In this document: piece after piece, positions 54,507 through 61,509 of the stretch
Numbering within the stretch: the first letter of the stretch is position 1
How the letters are laid out: the number at the start of each line of letters is the position of its first letter
Assembly (NCBI GenBank): GCA_964647825.1
Contig: CAZYJL010000007.1
Location: 1-64,000 of the forward strand
Reading direction: 5' to 3'
Source of the DNA: VFKI01 sp964647825
Lineage (GTDB): Bacteria > Pseudomonadota > Gammaproteobacteria > DSM-16500
DNA: 64,000 nt
Translations under genes and position numbers: made by a program
Notes under the pieces: model-generated
Told to the model about the DNA's origin: nothing
Databases searched by the model: none
What the model saw: only the letters and a program-made list of their open reading frames with translations

Positions 54507-55613
54507 GTGTTACTCACTGTTTTACTTTTTATTTGTGGAATTTTGTTAGCAATTTTATGTGTAATTGGCATACACGAAGCCGGCCATTTTCTTGCAGCGC
54601 GTTTAGTCAATGTCGGCGTATTGCGTTTTTCACTAGGTTTTGGCCCTATTCTTTGGTCACGCTACGATAATAAAGGGACAGAGTATGCCATTTCACTGAT
54701 TCCATTAGGTGGTTACGTCAAACTATTGGAATCAACAGACGAAAATAATTCTATAAATAATAAAAATGCTTTAGCTTTTCCAACACAACCGTTTTGGAAA
54801 AAATTTACTATTATTGCAGCGGGACCATTATTTAATATTTTATTTGCATTACTAATGTATTGGATTATTTTTTTAATTGGTTTTACTAGCGTTGTGCCCG
54901 TCATAGGTGATATTCAACCGCATTCGATTGCGGCAACTGCTGGCCTAAAATCACAACAAGAAATTGTAAAAATTGATGATATTGCAACAGCCAGTTGGTT
55001 GTCTGTCATAATACGTATTATTTCTCATACAGGGAATCACGATACGATCATCTTTGAAACGCGACCACTTGGCAAAACGCAACCCATCAAGAAAAATCAA
55101 TTAGATTTAGCTAATTGGCAACTCAACGATTTAAAACCTGATCCTTTAGGAAGTTTGGGGATTACGCCTTATCTTCCCTCACCTCTTCCTAAAAATATGT
55201 TGCGAGACAATCGCCATGGTCCACTTGTTGCTTTACAACATGCTGCACGCAATACGATTGATTTTGTCTCACTGAATTTTATTATGTTGGCAAAATTAGT
55301 CACGGGCAAAGTGTCATTGCAAAGTTTAGGTGGACCCATTTCTATTTTTTCATCCGCAGGGAATGCTTTTCGCCAAGGTTTGATTGCTTTTATGAGTTTT
55401 TTAGCCTTTTTAAGTATTGCCATTGGTGTGATTAATGTTTTACCCATCCCTGGACTCGACGGTGGTCACTTAGTCATTCAATCAATTGAAGGACTCATGA
55501 AACGCCCAATTTCACCGAAAACATTATCTTTTATTTATTCTATAGGCATGATTGCCATTGTGTTGATTTCTATCCAAGCAATTATCAATGACCTGTTGAG
55601 ATTTAAACCATAA
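54507..55613 (+). CDS. rseP: RseP-family site-2 protease lacking the second PDZ
   Basis: 368 residues (E. coli RseP has 450). Zinc site GIHEAGHFLAARL with HExxH, and PLPVLDGGH-like PIPGLDGGHLV near the C-terminus give the third ligand. PDZ-N is present (VIGDIQPHSIAATAGLKSQQ, then NWQLNDLKPDPLGSLGI), but the sequence then jumps to LRDNRHGPLVALQHAARNTI and LGGPISIF, so the PDZ-C of about 90 residues is missing. GTG start 3 bp after rlpA. It is not in the usual dxr-bamA context. It cleaves membrane anti-sigma factors or signal peptides by regulated intramembrane proteolysis. Confidence 0.88.
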   Translation: MLLTVLLFICGILLAILCVIGIHEAGHFLAARLVNVGVLRFSLGFGPILWSRYDNKGTEYAISLIPLGGYVKLLESTDENNSINNKNALAFPTQPFWKKFTIIAAGPLFNILFALLMYWIIFLIGFTSVVPVIGDIQPHSIAATAGLKSQQEIVKIDDIATASWLSVIIRIISHTGNHDTIIFETRPLGKTQPIKKNQLDLANWQLNDLKPDPLGSLGITPYLPSPLPKNMLRDNRHGPLVALQHAARNTIDFVSLNFIMLAKLVTGKVSLQSLGGPISIFSSAGNAFRQGLIAFMSFLAFLSIAIGVINVLPIPGLDGGHLVIQSIEGLMKRPISPKTLSFIYSIGMIAIVLISIQAIINDLLRFKP

Positions 55614-55644
55614 AGCCTTATAGTGCCTGCCTGAACTATCCTTT

Positions 55645-55740
55645 AACACTCAGGGGAGCCTTTCACTAAGGCTGAGATATTTCCAATAGCGGAATAAACC
55701 CTTTTTTACCTGATCTGGATGATACCAGCGTAGGGAGTAG
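55645..55740 (+). promoter_or_regulatory. TPP riboswitch (THI element)
   Basis: All conserved elements are present: ACTCAGGGGAGCC (55648-55660), GGCTGAGA, ACCC, ACCTGATCTGGATGATACCA and GCGTAGGGA. The 3' end AGGGAG doubles as the Shine-Dalgarno for the GTG start at 55745, so ligand binding would hide the ribosome-binding site. It controls thiZXY and probably rmuC. Confidence 0.97.
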
Positions 55741-55744
55741 TGCT

Positions 55745-56497
55745 GTGAAAGACCTCGCAATACCACATATTTTTATCCACTCGCTGGCGCTATCTTTCGG
55801 CGATCACACTGTATTTCAAGATATTTCATTCACCATTCCAGCTGGGCAATGGACGTGTTTACTGGGTCGTAGCGGCTGTGGCAAAAGTACATTATTAAAA
55901 ATACTCGCGGGGTTACTCAAACCCACTGCAGGTGAAATACATTGCAGTGATCAAGCACCCTTAACACCACGTATTGCTTGGATGGCACAATCGGATCTTT
56001 TACTACCATGGCTCAGCGCGCTGAATAATGCCATATTAGGCGCACGCCTACGTGGCGAAGCAATTAGTGCTGCGCGTGACAAAGCGCGCCAACTGTTTGC
56101 GCGCGTTGGATTAACAGAGAAAGAAAATGCATTACCACATGAATTATCCGGTGGCATGCGTCAACGCGTCGCATTAATTCGCACTTTAATGGAAGATAAA
56201 CCGATTATCTTAATGGATGAACCCTTTTCTGCAGTAGATGCTATCACACGATTAGAATTACAAACACTCGCCGCGGAATTATTACAAAATAAAACCGTCA
56301 TTTTAGTCACACACGATATTGCAGAATGCGCGCGTTTAGCTAACACCATTTATTTAATCACAGAAAAAGTATCTGGCAAAAAATATATTCAACAAATTCC
56401 TACACCGCAAGCCATACCACCACGTCACATAGAAAATAAACACGTTGCACGTTGTCAACAAATTATTTTGGATGCAATGACATGCTCGCCAAATTAA
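55745..56497 (+). CDS. thiZ: ThiZ, ATP-binding subunit of the HMP/thiamine-precursor transporter
   Basis: 250 residues, ABC ATPase of the nitrate/sulfonate/taurine class. Walker A GRSGCGKSTLL, Q-loop AWMAQSD, signature ELSGGMRQRVALIRTL, Walker B PIILMDEPFSAVD, and VTHDIAE. GTG start directly after the TPP riboswitch. Together with ThiX and ThiY it should import the pyrimidine moiety HMP (or a degradation product) for thiamine salvage. Specificity is inferred from the riboswitch. Confidence 0.9.
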   Translation: MKDLAIPHIFIHSLALSFGDHTVFQDISFTIPAGQWTCLLGRSGCGKSTLLKILAGLLKPTAGEIHCSDQAPLTPRIAWMAQSDLLLPWLSALNNAILGARLRGEAISAARDKARQLFARVGLTEKENALPHELSGGMRQRVALIRTLMEDKPIILMDEPFSAVDAITRLELQTLAAELLQNKTVILVTHDIAECARLANTIYLITEKVSGKKYIQQIPTPQAIPPRHIENKHVARCQQIILDAMTCSPN

Positions 56498-57258
56498 AGA
56501 AAACATCAAGAAAACTATTTAAAAAAACAGTCATCAGTAGCTTTATTTTATTATCATTACTTATCACTTGGCAGATGTTAATTACATTATTTCACTTACC
56601 CTCTTATATTTTACCCAGTCCGCTCCAGGTTTTTTTAGCATTTTCTCACCATGCAACGATACTATGCCGTAGTGGACTCGTCACTTTAATGGAATTACTC
56701 TATGGTTTATTTTTTGGGATTCTAGTTGCGATTTTATCTGTTTGCGCTATGTTGTTTTTTCGGCCATTGCGTTTTTGGTTATTGCCATTATTATTAACTA
56801 GCCAAGCACTACCTGTTTTTGCCATTGCGCCTTTATTAGTCATTTGGATGGGTTATGGCATGCCTGCGATTATTTTAACGACTGCTTTTATGTTGTTTTT
56901 TCCATTAGCGAGTGCATTTTATGATGGATTACGACAAACACCCGCTGCATGGCAACAATTGGCATTCACCTACAATACTAAAAAAAGCCGCTATTTTTGG
57001 TATATCCAATTACCCGCCGCTTTACCTGCAGCAGGTAATGGCTTACGGATTGCCACAGCAATTGCGCCAATTGGTGCTATTATTGGCGAATGGGTGGGTG
57101 CCGGACAAGGATTGGGGTATCTCATTTTGAATGCCAATGCGAGCTTACAAATTGATTTACTGTTTGCAGGCTTACTCATCCTCGTCAGCCTAACATTACT
57201 TTTGTATTTTACGGTTGACCGTTTATTGCATTATTTTATTCCATGGAGCCTACAATGA
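56482..57258 (+). CDS. thiX: ThiX, permease subunit of the HMP transporter
   Basis: About 258 residues from ATG 56482, which overlaps thiZ by 16 bp; an earlier start at 56452 lies deeper in thiZ. Five to six membrane segments with the BPD-transport EAA loop (GLRQTPAAWQQLAFTYNTKK, LPAALPAAGNGLRIATAIAP). IGEWVGAGQGLGYLI is typical of the ThiX/SsuC class. Its stop overlaps the thiY start as ATGA. Confidence 0.9.
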   Translation: MLAKLKKTSRKLFKKTVISSFILLSLLITWQMLITLFHLPSYILPSPLQVFLAFSHHATILCRSGLVTLMELLYGLFFGILVAILSVCAMLFFRPLRFWLLPLLLTSQALPVFAIAPLLVIWMGYGMPAIILTTAFMLFFPLASAFYDGLRQTPAAWQQLAFTYNTKKSRYFWYIQLPAALPAAGNGLRIATAIAPIGAIIGEWVGAGQGLGYLILNANASLQIDLLFAGLLILVSLTLLLYFTVDRLLHYFIPWSLQ

Positions 57259-58334
57259 CTGTATCGATACGACAGCCTCGACAAAAAACGGGATGTTTCA
57301 TTATTTTTACTATCACTTTTTTATATTTTCTTTCTGTTTTTTTTACACTATCGTTTGCTGCATCGACAACGATTGTTAACAAAGAAAAAACGACGACACC
57401 TAGCACGCAAGCTATCACTGTCTTACTCGATTGGTTACCCAATCCTGACCATGCACCATTGATTATCGCAGAAGAAAAAGGCTTTTTTGCAAAACATCAC
57501 CTTAAAGTTAAATTGGTAGGGCCTGCTGATCCCGCCGATCCACCCAAGTTAGTCGCTGCTGGAAAAGCCGATATGGCGATTACGTATGAGCCACAATTTA
57601 TTCGACAATTAGATCAAGGCTTACCGTTGGTACGTGTCGGCACATTAGTAGAACATCCCCTCACTTGTCTGGCAGTTTTGCAATCCAGTTCCATTCATAC
57701 ATTGCATGACTTAAAAGGCAAGCGCATCGCGCATAGCGTCGGCGGAACAGACAGTATTTTATTAGAAACGATGTTAGCGCATGCAGGATTAAAAACCAGC
57801 GACGTCGAATTAATCAATGTACACTACAATTTAAGCCAATCATTGTTATCTGGCAAAGTGGATGCCGTAATGGGCATTATGCGAACATTAGAAGTCACAG
57901 AAATGAAATTAGCAGGTAAACCTGTTCGTGTATTTTTACCGGAAAAATCAGGTGTGCCTGACTATGATGAATTAATTTTTGTCGTGAATCGTCAACATGC
58001 AAATGACCCACGTTGGCCAGCATTTTTTGCTGCACTAAAAGAAAGTACTGCATGGTTGAAAAAACATCCATCAGAAGGTTGGTCCCTTTTTGCAGATGCC
58101 TACCCGGCCATTGATACCCCTGTCGATCGTGCAGTCTGGCATGCAACCATCCCTCATTTCCCCAAAAAACCTGGAAAAATCACAACAGAAAAATCAATAC
58201 GATTTGCTTCTTTTATGCAAAGTAAAGGTTACATTCGCACAATTCACAAGGAATATTATGCTGATTTTCATCACGATACTGATCGCCATCACGCTCATCA
58301 CGCTGCTGCTCTTACTGTTTCGTCAACAAATTAA
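57255..58334 (+). CDS. thiY: ThiY, HMP-binding protein (NMT1/THI5-like)
   Basis: About 359 residues from ATG 57255, which has GGAG 6 bp upstream and overlaps the thiX stop; the ATG at 57243 is too close to use that site. Signal peptide (IIFTITFLYFLSVFFTLSFAA), then the NMT1 domain: VLLDWLPNPDHAPLIIAEEK, GKADMAITYEPQ, LKGKRIAHSVGGTDS. Periplasmic binding protein of the transporter. The His-rich C-terminal end (HHDTDRHHAHHAA) lies in the 77-bp overlap with rmuC. Confidence 0.92.
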   Translation: MTVSIRQPRQKTGCFIIFTITFLYFLSVFFTLSFAASTTIVNKEKTTTPSTQAITVLLDWLPNPDHAPLIIAEEKGFFAKHHLKVKLVGPADPADPPKLVAAGKADMAITYEPQFIRQLDQGLPLVRVGTLVEHPLTCLAVLQSSSIHTLHDLKGKRIAHSVGGTDSILLETMLAHAGLKTSDVELINVHYNLSQSLLSGKVDAVMGIMRTLEVTEMKLAGKPVRVFLPEKSGVPDYDELIFVVNRQHANDPRWPAFFAALKESTAWLKKHPSEGWSLFADAYPAIDTPVDRAVWHATIPHFPKKPGKITTEKSIRFASFMQSKGYIRTIHKEYYADFHHDTDRHHAHHAAALTVSSTN

Positions 58335-59373
58335 GCAAACAAAACTAACCGATTTGCAAACGTTGAAAATCCTGCAAGATTCACTCTTGCAGGGTTTACA
58401 AGAAACGCGGCAGCAAGTTGGTGAAATTCTTGGCCAGCATTCAATCGAAATGAGTCGGCGGGTTGATAACTTAACAACCACCACAGAAACGCGGCTACGT
58501 GAGATTAGCCAACAAGTTGAAAAGCGGCTTCATCAAGGCTTTGAAAAAAACACGGAAACATTTAGCGATGTGATTCGCCGTCTTGCCATGATCGATGCGG
58601 CACAGAAACAAATTGGTGAATTATCGAATCATGTGGTTAGCTTACAAGAAATTCTGACAGATAAGCGTTCGCGAGGCACTTTCGGCGAAGTACAATTAGC
58701 AGGTTTAATTCGTAATGTCATGCCGGAAAATAGTTTTGCATTTCAACATACATTAAGTAATGGTAAACGCGCAGACTGCGTGCTTTTTCTCCCACCACCC
58801 TCTGGTTCAATGGCAATTGATGCAAAATTTCCGTTAGAAAATTTTCGCATCATGACAGATACAAAAACGCCGGAAACACAGAAAAAACAAGCAGAACAAC
58901 AATTTCGTATTGATATTAAAAAACATATTCAAGATATTGCAGATAAATATATCATTCCAGGTGAGACGGCAGACGGTGCTATTTTATTTATTCCTGCAGA
59001 AGCGGTCTTTGCCGAAATTCACGCGCGTTATCCTGATTTAGTTGAATTTGCACAACGTGCGCGCGTTTGGTTAGTGTCACCAACTACCATGATGGCTGTG
59101 ATCACCACTGCGCGCGCCGTTTTAAAAGATGCCGCTACCCGTGAACAATTACATCTTATTCAAAAACATTTACATTTGTTATCCAGCGATTTTGAGCGTT
59201 TTCAAAAACGTATGCAAAATCTAGCACGGCATATTGAGCAAGCACATACCGATGCAACCGAGGTACACACTTCTGCTAAACGCATTACACAACGCTTTGC
59301 ACAAATTGAAAAAGTGGAGTTAGAAGACGCCACGCAAAAAGCGGCTCTCAGTGAGTCCTTGCCCATCGCTTAA
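58258..59373 (+). CDS. rmuC: RmuC, DNA recombination protein
   Basis: 371 residues from ATG 58258, with AAGGA upstream; in-frame codons before it lie inside thiY and show no family resemblance. One N-terminal membrane segment (LIFITILIAITLITLLLLLF), a coiled coil to about 130, and the RmuC nuclease-like domain (GTFGEVQLAGLI, MAIDAKFPLENF, GAILFIPAEAVFAEI, VSPTTMMAVITTARAV). RmuC limits inversions at short inverted repeats in E. coli, of interest in a genome with many such repeats. It shares the riboswitch-led operon, without an obvious functional link. Confidence 0.92.
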   Translation: MLIFITILIAITLITLLLLLFRQQIKQTKLTDLQTLKILQDSLLQGLQETRQQVGEILGQHSIEMSRRVDNLTTTTETRLREISQQVEKRLHQGFEKNTETFSDVIRRLAMIDAAQKQIGELSNHVVSLQEILTDKRSRGTFGEVQLAGLIRNVMPENSFAFQHTLSNGKRADCVLFLPPPSGSMAIDAKFPLENFRIMTDTKTPETQKKQAEQQFRIDIKKHIQDIADKYIIPGETADGAILFIPAEAVFAEIHARYPDLVEFAQRARVWLVSPTTMMAVITTARAVLKDAATREQLHLIQKHLHLLSSDFERFQKRMQNLARHIEQAHTDATEVHTSAKRITQRFAQIEKVELEDATQKAALSESLPIA

Positions 59374-59382
59374 ATCGCTATT

Positions 59383-59440
59383 TTATTGATTATATTATTT
59401 TTTTATTCTTTACAAGAATAATATTCAATATAATCAATAA
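59383..59440. repeat. AT-rich inverted repeat, second copy
   Basis: TTATTGATTATATT (59383-59396) and AATATAATCAATAA (59427-59440) are perfect inverted 14-bp arms. The right arm is identical to 4152-4165 between the recombinase genes. Shared arms, similar spacing (about 30 bp) and neighbouring A/T tracts indicate one element family. Confidence 0.6.
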
Positions 59441-59654
59441 GATATGAAAATTTAATTTTATATATAAAATCAATATGTTAGAGAGAAAAAGGCCGTGAGA
59501 CAGCAAGTGTGGGGCTGCATGATTTAAAATATTTTTTTATTCTTTATTTATTTTTTTATTTTATGTGAATCACATAAAAGCGCTTCACCTCACCCCTTGC
59601 TGGAGTCGTTAACGAACGAGAGAGCCGGGTGAAGGGTAAATTAAATAAAATTGC

Positions 59655-59707
59655 TAAACACCCCCCTCATCAGTCCTTCGGGCAGCTTCTCCCACAAGGG
59701 GAGAAGC
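59655..59707. repeat. Palindromic repeat with CTCCC/GGGAG hairpin
   Basis: GCTTCTCCC (59685-59693) pairs with GGGGAGAAGC (59698-59707) around ACAA. The preceding TAAACACC...CTCATC (59655-59671) is the inverted counterpart of 20613-20627. A degenerate second hairpin (AAGCTCTCACAAAAGGGGGG) follows around 59740. Confidence 0.6.
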
Positions 59708-59785
59708 AAAATAACGAAGCATATCCTCGTTTATTTAACAAAGCTCTCACAAAAGGGGGGAAGCGGAGCGGAATAACATAATGAT

Positions 59786-61264
59786 TTATTGACGCATACG
59801 CTTGCTAAATGGCTCTTCGTTTTGCAATTGTTCCTCATCATCTATTCTTTTCCTTTTAGCAATAGATTCTGCAAACATGCCTTGTTTTTTGAAATCCATT
59901 TTGAAATTAAATGACGGTTTCATATCAAATGAAAGAAGCCCTTGACTTCCGTATGATATAAATAATTCATTACCAAAAGCGAAAATTTGCTGAAAATAAG
60001 CATTCCTTTCTCTTTCAAAAGAAAAGAAGTCATTTATATTAAAATAGTCTGTTTCTATATCATAAGATAATATAAATACCTGACCGTTATCAAAACCACA
60101 AACAATGCTACCATCTGCTAAAAAACCAATAGCAGGTAGAGCATCATAATCATCCTCTTCTAACACCATATCAAATGAGAAAATTTCATTAGCAAACCAA
60201 ACACCGTCTGCTTGTTTTTGCCAACACAGCATAGACCCGTCAGCAAAATAAACAATTAAATGTCCTAAAGGTGAAAAATTTAAGATACCTAATTCCGCAT
60301 TATTACTATCTATTTCATTACACACGGTTGCTTTCAATTGACCTTCCTTTGATTTTTCTACTATCCACAGAATATTATCTGAAGAATAATATGCAAAAAA
60401 TGATTGGTCGGGAGAAATCACAACATTATCTTTAAATAGATTTTGTGAAGAACCTACTTCTGTTGCACCCCAATGCTTAGCTGTATCTTCCTGTAAGACA
60501 AGCACCCTATCATCGCTAGATAGCAGAACAATATCATTTCCACCAACAACACCTTGCATTCTAAATAAATAAAGAGAGGGATTAACTTCCTCTTGATAAA
60601 TTAGTTTTGTTTGCCAGTCAGTGTCTTGATCTTCTGATAATAAAAATACTTGGCCATAGTTATTAGAGATAACCGAAACAACTAAACGATTATTAGCAAT
60701 TGCATGAATAGATGTAATGGATACAACTTGATTAAAATGAGGAACTAGAGAAATATTTTCTTCTTCTCGCCAATCATCTCTTTGTTGTTTTAAAATAGAC
60801 ACAGTGCCATCATCAATCACCACAGCTAAACGTCCATCTGGTAACGCACAAATTTTTTCAACGCCTTTATCAGCAAGCAAAATTTTATTACGCCATTCAC
60901 CATTTTCTTGTTTTTCCCATAAGCGACAATTTTTTTTCTCAAAAGAACCTGTCACAATATATTTATCTTTAAAAATAATAGCTGCATTAACCCACTCTTT
61001 ATCTAAAAATATTTTTTTTGATACCTTATCTGGAAAACAAAGATGCTTAGTTTTCGAAATGTTTCTAGAAGATTGCAACACTTTTACAGCATGATAAAAA
61101 TTCTTTGAGGTAGCATATACATTTTTATATAACAAATCATTCTTAGGAAGAAAAGATAAAATATTTGGTAACGAATCATTTGGTAATTTTAACAAATCTA
61201 ACAGCGTCTCTTTTTTGTTATTTATTACCGTTTCTTTATTATGCGAAATTTTTTCTGACTTCAT
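59786..61264 (-). CDS. F-box plus beta-propeller protein, probable eukaryotic-like effector
   Basis: 492 residues. Residues about 26-62 (KLPNDSLPNILSFLPKNDLL, YKNVYATSKNFYHAV) match the F-box consensus LPxxxLxxILxxL...DLxxxxxVxxxxxxxx. About 75-450 is a repetitive WD40/propeller-like region with recurring strands such as IVTGSFEKKNCRLWEK, KICALPDGRLAVVIDDGTVS, FSPLGHLIVYFADGSMLCWQ and IGFLADGSIVCGFDNGQVF. The end has basic clusters (AKRKRIDDEE, SKRMRQ) that could be nuclear signals and an acidic EEQLQNEEPFS resembling a Dot/Icm E-block. No signal peptide. F-box plus propeller is the layout of SCF substrate receptors, so hijacking of host ubiquitin ligase is plausible. All of this is inference from sequence. 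Confidence 0.75.
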   Translation of the reverse strand: MKSEKISHNKETVINNKKETLLDLLKLPNDSLPNILSFLPKNDLLYKNVYATSKNFYHAVKVLQSSRNISKTKHLCFPDKVSKKIFLDKEWVNAAIIFKDKYIVTGSFEKKNCRLWEKQENGEWRNKILLADKGVEKICALPDGRLAVVIDDGTVSILKQQRDDWREEENISLVPHFNQVVSITSIHAIANNRLVVSVISNNYGQVFLLSEDQDTDWQTKLIYQEEVNPSLYLFRMQGVVGGNDIVLLSSDDRVLVLQEDTAKHWGATEVGSSQNLFKDNVVISPDQSFFAYYSSDNILWIVEKSKEGQLKATVCNEIDSNNAELGILNFSPLGHLIVYFADGSMLCWQKQADGVWFANEIFSFDMVLEEDDYDALPAIGFLADGSIVCGFDNGQVFILSYDIETDYFNINDFFSFERERNAYFQQIFAFGNELFISYGSQGLLSFDMKPSFNFKMDFKKQGMFAESIAKRKRIDDEEQLQNEEPFSKRMRQ

Positions 61265-61463
61265 ATCCTTTACTCATTTAATTGATTTGCAAGAAATTAT
61301 ATTGATGCGGCATATTAGCAAAGAAATATTAAGAGAATATTAAGAAAATGTTTAATAAAAAAACAAATATGTGGTTTTTAGCAATGCCCAATAAAATTGA
61401 TAACTTCATGAAATATTTAGAAAAAATACAATTTTTCAAGCGATACCAATTTTCATTTCACAT

Positions 61464-61490
61464 AAAAAAGGCCGAATAACGGCCTTTTTT
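61464..61490 (-). terminator. Rho-independent terminator of clpA
   Basis: GGCCG (61470-61474), loop AATAA, CGGCC (61480-61484), flanked by six A on the left and six T on the right, so it is bidirectional. On the minus strand it lies about 20 bp past the clpA stop. Confidence 0.9.
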
Positions 61491-61509
61491 ATTCATCATT
61501 TTTAAATGT

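Larger units (their letters stand above)
59374..59785. other. Repeat-filled intergenic region between rmuC and the F-box gene
   Basis: 412 bp without a credible gene. It holds the AT-rich inverted repeat (59383-59440), further A/T tracts, a hairpin-rich segment with CCCGGCTC/GAGAGCCGGG-like words around 59620, and the palindromic block at 59655-59770. Both convergent genes end here, so the hairpins may also terminate transcription. Confidence 0.5.
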
